In this document: one piece after another, positions 52,531 to 61,200 of the stretch | Position numbering within the stretch: position 1 is the stretch's first letter | Layout of the letters: every line of letters starts with the position of its first letter | Assembly (NCBI GenBank): GCA_964017045.1 | Contig: OZ024808.1 | Location: forward strand, 26,009,896 to 26,073,895 | Origin: Omphiscola glabra | Taxonomy: Eukaryota; Mollusca; Gastropoda; Lymnaeidae | Reading direction: 5' to 3' | Length of the DNA: 64,000 nucleotides | Program-made: the position numbers and the translations under genes | The notes under the pieces: model-generated | The model's database searches: none | What the model was told of the DNA's origin: nothing | Seen by the model: only the letters and a program-made list of their open reading frames with translations

Positions 52531-52715
52531 ATGTTTAAGGAACCTTGACTTTATATAAAATGTTATAAAATTCAATGTGATCGATAATTAAGAAATTCAT
52601 GACACAGTCACCAGAAGAAAGTTGTTTTAAAGAAGATTAAAAAGAACACATAAATTAAATGGCCAATCAATATATAAGGAAAGCTATATAGTATAATACC
52701 AATCATGTAAGAGAT

Positions 52716-53155
52716 GTATCGAATTACTGTGGAACCCAAACAGTAAGAGATGTGTCGAATTACTGTGGATCTCAAACAGTAAGAGATGTGTCGAATTACT
52801 GTGGATCTCAAACAGTAAGAGATGTGTTGAATTACTGTGGATCTCAAACAGTAAGAGATGTGCCGAATTACTGTGGATCTCAAACAGTAAGAGATGTGTC
52901 GAATTACTGTGGATCTCAAACAGAAAGAGATGTGTTGAATTACTGTGGATCTCAAACAGTAAGAGATGTGTTGAATTACTGTGGATCTCAAACAGTAAGA
53001 GATGTGTCGAATTACTGTGGATCTCAAACAGTAAGAGATGTGTTGAATTACTGTGGATCTCAAACAGAAAGAGATGTGTTGAATTACTGTGGATCTCAAA
53101 CAGAAAGAGATGTGTTGAATTACTGTGGATCTCAAACAGTAAGAGATGTGTTGAA
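52716..53155. repeat. 36-bp minisatellite, about 12 copies
   Basis: Unit GTGTCGAATTACTGTGGATC plus TCAAACAGTAAGAGAT. The period of three gives 153- and 210-codon open frames on the two strands; neither shows a domain. Confidence 0.96.
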
Positions 53156-53913
53156 CTATAGCGAATCTCAATTTGGGAGTTTTAGCATTTATATAGTCTC
53201 TATGCGTAAATAGAACAAGATGAAATAAAAAAAAAATCATTTCATAAATGAAACCACAAAAAAACCCGGTCAGAAAATGAGGTCAAGGTTTATTTGTTTC
53301 AACTGTTGACCAACGGGTACAAGTCATACCTTAGTGCTACTCCAGCATGTTGCACGGGGAAAAAAAAACTGTTGTACAGAAGTTCCATGTACCCTGCAGG
53401 GGGTCTCAGACATTTAAGTGGTTCAAATTTGTGATGAGGGAGAAACAAAACATAAACTAGGAACTTTGAATGCAATGGGCGTGAAACTGAAAAGTGGCAA
53501 GTGGGGGGGGGGGGGGGGGGGCAAAAGGCACGCGACGACCCCTGTTTGTTGTATAACGCACACGGCATGAGAGAGGTGGTGGGTTTTTGTGAAAAAGGGG
53601 GGGGGGCAAAATCCTTTCGATCATCACATCTACTCAATCTCTGGTGCCCCCTCACAGTACTCCGGTCGTGGACGTCACCACTCCCGGAAGACGCCTTTAG
53701 TGAAACTAAACGAACACATTTGCCCTCTTTGAATAACATTAATTACTTCTTTTTCTTCGTTCCGCTTTTCAAAAGCTAAAACGCTTGATATTGTGAAGAT
53801 AGATATTTTTTAACCCAATCACAGTTTCATGCATAATGTATTCAGAAAATAATATATATATAAAGAAAAAATACTTCCATTATTTATATAAATTATAATA
53901 AATTAAAGTATAT
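53156..53913. other. No gene recognised
   Basis: G-runs at 53503-53521 and 53599-53607, then AT-rich sequence downstream of the M13 homologue. Confidence 0.5.
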
Positions 53914-53919
53914 TTTATT
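53914..53919 (-). terminator. Candidate poly(A) signal for the M13 homologue
   Basis: AATAAA on the minus strand about 80 bases after the stop, in very AT-rich sequence. It would give a short 3' UTR. Confidence 0.5.
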
Positions 53920-53999
53920 GAGCGTATAATTTTTATAGTGAAAATAGCATGATATCATAATTTTGGAGAATCAGTGTCTCGTAACGATGGAGGAACTGC

Positions 54000-54610
54000 T
54001 TAATAATAATCACATTTGACCTCGTGATTCATCTTGGAGCCAGGTTGACATTTGAAGGCTTTCGAAAACTCCGGCAGTTGACCCAGCGCCATGTTGATCC
54101 TCGTGTCGTCCGACAGCGTCCCTCTCAACATCCGGTTCAAGGTCCAACGATCGTTTTTATCGTAACAGAACGTCTGCGCATGCGCCAAGAACACCATCTG
54201 TTCATTGGTCATCCCGAGCCCCGGGAGCATTTTTTCTGTCTGCGCCAGATTTTTCATCCAGTCGTTGTACGCGATGAGAGCCAGGCGAACTCCGTTCGTC
54301 CTGGCAATGGCTGAGGGAGTTTGAAGAGCAGCATTGACCTTAACCGTCCTCGAAACGCCGTCGGGAAACAAGTAGGTCTTGGTGATGTTGTCGTAAATAT
54401 CGTAGACGCATTTCCGGACGGGCTCGTAAGCGGTCAGCGAGCCATTGGACCACCAGGTGGCGTGCTCTTCCAGGAGGTTGCCGTCCTTGTCGAACCACTT
54501 CCCCCACTCGTCGACCACGTGATGGAGGAAGCGGCCGAGGATTGAGCCGAGGGAGCCGAATGTCGAATAGTGAGGTTGCTTCTTGGAGTAGATCGGGAAC
54601 TGCAGGATAC
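54000..54610 (-). CDS. M13 homologue, last exon G (degenerate active site)
   Basis: The acceptor is TACACCACAG; the first two bases complete the Gly of PAGILQFP. It encodes 202 residues to TAA at 54002-54000. It contains the RFLHH sequence where the zinc motif should be, FDKDGNLLE, TWWS, the SAIAR stretch in place of the ENIAD helix, LLPGL-like MLPGLGMTNEQ, the AQTFC and AFKC cysteines and a terminal CDYY where active members end in CxxW. An Arg (DDTRIN) sits near the position of the neprilysin substrate-binding Arg. Confidence 0.94.
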
Positions 54611-57600
54611 CTGTGGTGTAATGGATAAAGGTGCAATCAGGAGATCGTGGATTTACCTTCATTCTCGATACACAACCCACTGTTACCCCACGATCCACAC
54701 ACTGTCCCCTCCCACCAACTGACCACTGTTCCCCCTCGATCCACTCACTGTCCCCCCCCCCATGATCTGACCACTGTTCCCCCCACGATCTACCCACTGT
54801 TCCCCCCTATTCCAAAAGCCAGATATTTTACATTTCAACCAAGTGTTTTTTATTAATTTAATTCTATTTTTACTGTTGTTTGTTCGCCGATGCAGGCTTC
54901 TTGCCGATACGTTCGTTGTTTTTTTTTTGTTTTTTTTTTGTTTTTTTTTATACTTTTTTTCCAGGTTTTCACAAACTTTTTTTCACTGATTTCCTCTCTT
55001 CTTCTTTTTTTTTTTTTTTTTTTTTTTTTTTGCCAACTTGATTGCGTGCCTCGGTCTTATTACCAAATTCTCTGTCAAGGGACACAAACATAAAAATAAA
55101 TTTAAAAAAACCTTCATGATCAATAACATTATTCTCCCTTAGTTTGAATGCTCACTGCAGAACGATCAGAATTTACTCCAAAACTCAAACTTGGGCTGTC
55201 CGGAGGCTGTAGATTTAACGATTTTCTTTTATTTTTTTGAATTTTTTTTTTAAAACTGCCAACCCACCTTCACCCCAGATGACTGCATCTATAAACGGTG
55301 CAACCCTTATATAAACATGTTCATAGCTGAAAGATACATGTTCATAACTGACGGATACATGTTCATAACTGACAGATACATGTTCATAACTGACAGATGC
55401 ATGTTCATAACTGACAGATACATGTTCATAACTGACAGATACATGTTCATAACTGACACATACATATTCATAACTGACATATCTATGTTCATAACTGACA
55501 GCTGCGTATTCATAACTGATAGATACATGTTCATAACTGACAGATACATGTTCATAGCTGACAGATACATGTTCATAACTGACAGATAAATGTTCATAAC
55601 TGACAGATACATGTTCATAACTGACAGATACATGTTCATAGCTGACATTTGCATGCTCATAACTGACAGATACATATTCATAACTGACAGATACATGTTC
55701 ATAGCTGACAGATGCATGTTCATAACTGACAGATACATGTTCATAACTGACAGATACATGCTCATAACTGCCAGATACATGTTCATAGCTGACAGATGCA
55801 TGCTCATAACTGACAGATACATGTTCATAGCTGACAGATACATGTTCATATCTGACAGATACATGTTCATATCTGACACAGACATGTTCATAACTGAAAG
55901 ATGCATGCTCATAACTGACAGATACATGTTCATAACTGACAGATGCATGTTCATATCTGACAGATACATGTTCATAGCTGACAGATACATGTTCATATCT
56001 GACAGATACATGTTCATATCTGACAAAGATATGTTCATAACTGAAAGATGCATGCTCATAACTGACAGATGCATGCTCATAACTGACAGATACATGTTCA
56101 TAACTGACAGATGCATGTTTATATCTGACAGATACATGTTCATATCTGACACAGACATGTTCATAACTGACAGATACATGGTCATAACTGACAGATACAT
56201 GTTCATAGCTGACAGATACATGTTGATATCTGACAAAGACATGTTCATAACTGACAGATACATGTTCATAACTGACAGATACATAGCACCGGTCACATAA
56301 AACGAGTACACATAAAGGTGGCCCACCTGCAGGGGCGGCTATCTCGTTCCAGAACCAGTAGAGTGACATGAATGTGGAGTAGGTGGGGTACTGCCACTCC
56401 TCCCTATCTTCGCCCACTTTGGCCAGTTCTTCGTTCCACAGGTCGCGCTTGTACTGGTTAGCACTGAGCAAGTTGCCAAAGTGGTCGCTGATGTTCACCG
56501 TCAGGCCGTTGTAGATCTGGTCGACCTGGTTGTGAGGGTGCAAGATAGGTATTAACTGAACCATTCGTGCCGGTCTAACGGCCTCGGTCTGCCAAAGTGA
56601 CCAGATTCTAACCACTTCCGTCTGCCAAAGTTATAACATCATTTTAACGACTTAATTTTGTCAAAGTAACCTGATTTCAACCGATTTGAATTGTCAAAGT
56701 AACCTGATTTTTACCACTTCGAATTTGACAAAGTATCATGCTATTTACCACCTTTAATTGCCAAAATATCCCGATATTTACCACCTTAAATTGCCAAAGT
56801 ATCCCGATATTTACCCCCTTTAATTGACAAAGTAACCTGATTTTAACCATTTTGAATTGCCAAATTAACCAGACATCACCTGGATTCAATAGTGTGGTCA
56901 ACTCACTTCCCACCAAACCACAATTACCACCAGAGCCCGATAGTGACAAATGCTGCCCTGATTAAGCCCTGAAGCTCCAAAGGATGGACTTACCGCACGC
57001 TAAAACTGTAATACTAACTTTTGTGTTGGTGTCAGTGTTGAAATGAGCCAAATTGGGAAAACAAAGAGATGGGTGTGTATCACAAACACAAAGGAATTGT
57101 TGCTTAAGATCTATAGTTAAAAGCATTCACACAAAGAAGACAGTGGCTACCATCAGAGGACTACGAGTCGTATTTATACCAGTTTACCAGAGGTGTAGCT
57201 AGAGAGTTTTGAGCCCGGGGGACAACATTCATATTTACGCCGCTTTCAAGTCTAAATACAAAGCCCCGTTTTGCGCCCCTACCCCAACGTACCAAAGCCT
57301 GGTTGCTCATCCAGTCGGGGAACCCCATCTTGAACAGGATTTTATCCAGCTTCTCACGGGCGTATTTCTTGGTGGGTTCGTCCATCCAGGGCGTCTTCTC
57401 CAGCTGTTCAAGGAGGGCCTGCTTGATGTTGTCTGTGATGTCATGAACCTGCGCATAGGCGTACTTCAAGACATTTAATGTATTCTGATTCGCTCTAGCG
57501 ATGTATAACATCAGCTTCTTGTTTAAAAAAATGTAATTCTGTAAATAGAGAACAATTAACTGACCATGTAACAATGACCCCAGTTTCCACATGGTTTCGT

Positions 57601-58168
57601 GGATAAATTATTGGGGACTGCATAAAGTCATGTAATTTATAAATAAATAGTGCGACAAGATATTATATATTTTAAGACATGATTTTTTAACATCTTAGTT
57701 TTGCATTGTCTGCTGAAGTAGGCGTTTGGCCGAAACATCAACTTAATTTGACTTGTCTCGTTTTTTTCAAGCCTAAACATATCTTGTTCCTCCATTTATT
57801 TACTTTGCCCTCGTTTGCATTTGTTTTGATATTAGAGTTGATTTTGTGATGAAATTTGAACTAATATTTGAGTTGATATCAGTGTTGATATGTAGGATGA
57901 AGTTTTAACTAATATTTGAGTTGATGTTAGTGTTGATATTTGTGTTGAAGTTTGTGTTGACATTAACAAAACCAGGGGGGGGGGAAGAGTTAGGTATGTC
58001 ACAAACTAAGTAGCCACGGTTGTTGCTTAAGATCTATTAAAAAAATTCACACAAAGAAGACAGTGGAATGTATGAGTTTAAATTATTGTTGAGAGTCATT
58101 TTGACAGCGTTCGAGTTTCAGCAATAATAAAAATGACGCAGGATGCGGGAAAACCCGAAAGAAAGACA

Positions 58169-58218
<50 letters not shown>

Positions 58219-61200
58219 ACTTTGAAGGCTCTCTGTAGAAGCGTTCGCATTTTTGTTTTGTCTTTCTAATGACGTGTGTTATATTTCTCATTAAATATTT
58301 GACTGAGCTTGTGTTAAATGGCATCTTCAATTTGTTGCTGTCTTGTCCCTGCACGATTTTTTTAAAAGGCGTCTCTTATATATATTTTGCTTCTGGTGTG
58401 TCCTGCTTCCTTTTCGAGACCGCCCACCCTTCAACTCCACATGCTTTATGTTTAGAACACTGAGTGAAAAAAGGGGTGTCACGCGTGACGTGTGCACTCA
58501 GGTAAAACAATGAGGAGGCGCCTATTATATTAATCAATAAAGATCCACGGGTGTGGACTGTCCGTAGGCCTATGGCTGAAATACAGGCAGGTAGGTTGTA
58601 GGACTGTCCGTAGGCCTATGGCTGAAATACAGGCAGGTAGGGTGTAGGACTGTCCGTAGGCCTATGGCTGAAATACAGGCAGGTAGGGTGTAGGACTGTC
58701 CGTAGGCCTATGGCTGAAATACAGGCAGGTAGGGTGTAGGACTGTCCGTAGGCCTATGGCTGAAATACAGGCAGGTAGGGTGTAGGACTGTCTGAAGGCC
58801 TATGGCTGAAATACAGGCAGGTAGGGTGTAGGACTGTCTGAAGGCCTATGGCTGAAATACAGGCAGGTAGGGTGTAGGACTGTCTGAAGGCCTATGGCTG
58901 AAATACAGGCAGGTAGGTTGTAGGACTGTCCGTAGGCCTATGGCTGAAATACAGGCAGGTAGGTTGTAGGACTGTCCGTAGGCCTATGGCTGAAATACAG
59001 GCAGGTAGGGTGTAGGACTGTCCGTAGGCCTATGGCTGAAATACAGGCAGGTAGGGTGTAGGACTGTCCGTAGGCCTATGGCTGAAATACAGGCAGGTAG
59101 GGTGTAGGACTGTCCGTAGGCCTATGGCTGAAATACAGGCAGGTAGGGTGTAGGACTGTCTGAAGGCCTATGGCTGAAATACAGGCAGGTAGGGTGTAGG
59201 ACTGTCTGAAGGCCTATGGCTGAAATACAGGCAGGTAGGGTGTAGGACTGTCTGAAGGCCTATGGCTGAAATACCGGCAGGTAGGATGTAGGACTGTCTG
59301 AAGGCCTATGGCTGAAATACCGGCAGGTAGGGTGTAGGACTGTCTGAAGGCCTATGGCTGAAATACAGGCAGGTAGGGTGTAGGACTGTCTGAAGGTCTA
59401 TGGCTGAAATACAGGCAGGTAGGGTGTAGGACTGTCTGAAGGCCTATGGCTGAAATACCGGCAGGTAGGGTGTAGGACTGTCTGAAGGCCTATGGCTGAA
59501 ATACAGGCAGGTAGGGTGTAGGACTGTCTGAAGGCCTATGGCTGAAATACAGGCAGGTAGGGTGTAGGACTGTCTGAAGGCCTATGGCTGAAATACAGGC
59601 AGGTAGGGTGTAGGACTGTCTTAAGGCCTATTGTTGAAATACCGGCAGGTAGGGTGTAGGACTGTCTGAAGGCCTATTGCTGAAATACCGGCAGGTAGGG
59701 TGTAGGACTGTCTGAAGGCCTATGGCTGAAATACAGGCAGGTAGGGCGTAGGACTGTCTGAAGGCCTATGGCTGAAATACAGGCAGGTAGGGTGTAGGAC
59801 TGTCTGAAGGCCTATGGCTGAAATACCGGCAGGTAGGGTGTAGGACTGTCTGAAGGCCTATGGCTGAAATACAGGCAAGTAGGGTGTAGGACTGTCTGAA
59901 GGCCTATGGCTGAAATACAGGCAGGTAGGGTGTAGGACTGTCTGAAGGCCTATGGCTGAAATACAGGCAGGTAGGGTGTAGGACTGTCTGAAGGCCTATG
60001 GCTGAAATACCGGCAGGTAGGGTGTAGGACTGTCTGAAGGCCTATGGCTGAAATACAGGCAGGTAGGGTGTAGGACTGTCTGAAGGCCTATGGCTGAAAT
60101 ACAGGCAGGTAGGGTGTAGGACTGTCTGAAGGCCTATGGCTGAAATACCGGCAGGTAGGGTGTAGGACTGTCTTAAGGCCTATTGTTGAAATACCGGCAG
60201 GTAGGGTGTAGGACTGTCTGAAGGCCTATGTCTGAAATACAGGCAGGTAGGGTGTAGGACTGTCTGAAGGCTTATTATTTAAAGACCGGCATATATTATA
60301 TAAAATGAGAAGTAAACTATCTTTTTTTTTTTGTAACACCTTGAGCCACCGGGTACTTTCTTAAAATAGCCGGACCTGGTGTAAAAAACAAACAAAAAAA
60401 CTGCACCCGTTTAATCCCCCAAACAAAACTGCACCCGTTTAAGCCCCCAGTATTTTAATTGCTTTAGTTGTCCACTACTACATAACGCTCTGACGTGTAT
60501 GATCGTCTGCTGACTCACGGTGTCTTTTCTCTCCTGGCTGAAATAACGATTGACGTACAGACTGCTGAGGGCGTCGTCCATGTAGTACTTTGCAGTGGCC
60601 ATGCAGTACCTGTACAGTCCGGCAAAGTCTTGTCTATTGTACATGTCGTCATACATCTCTCTGTTGGCGTGGATGTACTCCCAGGACAGCTCCTGTGGGT
60701 CAGATCAGGGATTCTCATGTTATTGTACAGAGGAATGCCAGTGATTGGCTTTCATAATTTACAACTCTTTACCTGGACGAACAACTCAGGAAGAAGTAAC
60801 CGAACCTTACCTGCAAGTGCGACTCTGTAAACTGTAGCTGACACGTACCTGGACGCTCAACCGGTTCAACAGTAGCCGTAACTTACCTGGACGAACAACC
60901 CTTTCAACAGTAGCCGACACGTACATGAACGAAAACAATTTTCAACAGTAGCCGTCACCTACCTGGACGAACAACCTTTTCAACATTAGCCGACTACTAT
61001 CTGGACGAACAACTCTTTGTCCACAGTTACCTGGACGAGCGACCTTTTCAACAGTAGCCGCCACCTACCTGGGCGCACAACTCTTTCAACAGTAGCTGCC
61101 ACCTACCTGGACGAAAAGCCTTTTCAACAGAAGCCGACACTGACCTGGACGTACGTCTCTGCCACTCGCCAAATCAGGTAATTGTGTAACATCCGGTTCC

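Noticed and set aside
55215..56615. 466-residue minus-strand protein as a gene of its own
   Set aside because: It is M13 exon F plus read-through into an intronic 21-bp array; the phase-matched splice to exon G explains the coding part better.
57712..57740. Hammerhead-ribozyme-like core (CTGAAG ... GGC/GCC hairpin ... GAAAC)
   Set aside because: The CUGANGA core has an extra base and no convincing stems I/III were found, so at most it is a decayed remnant.
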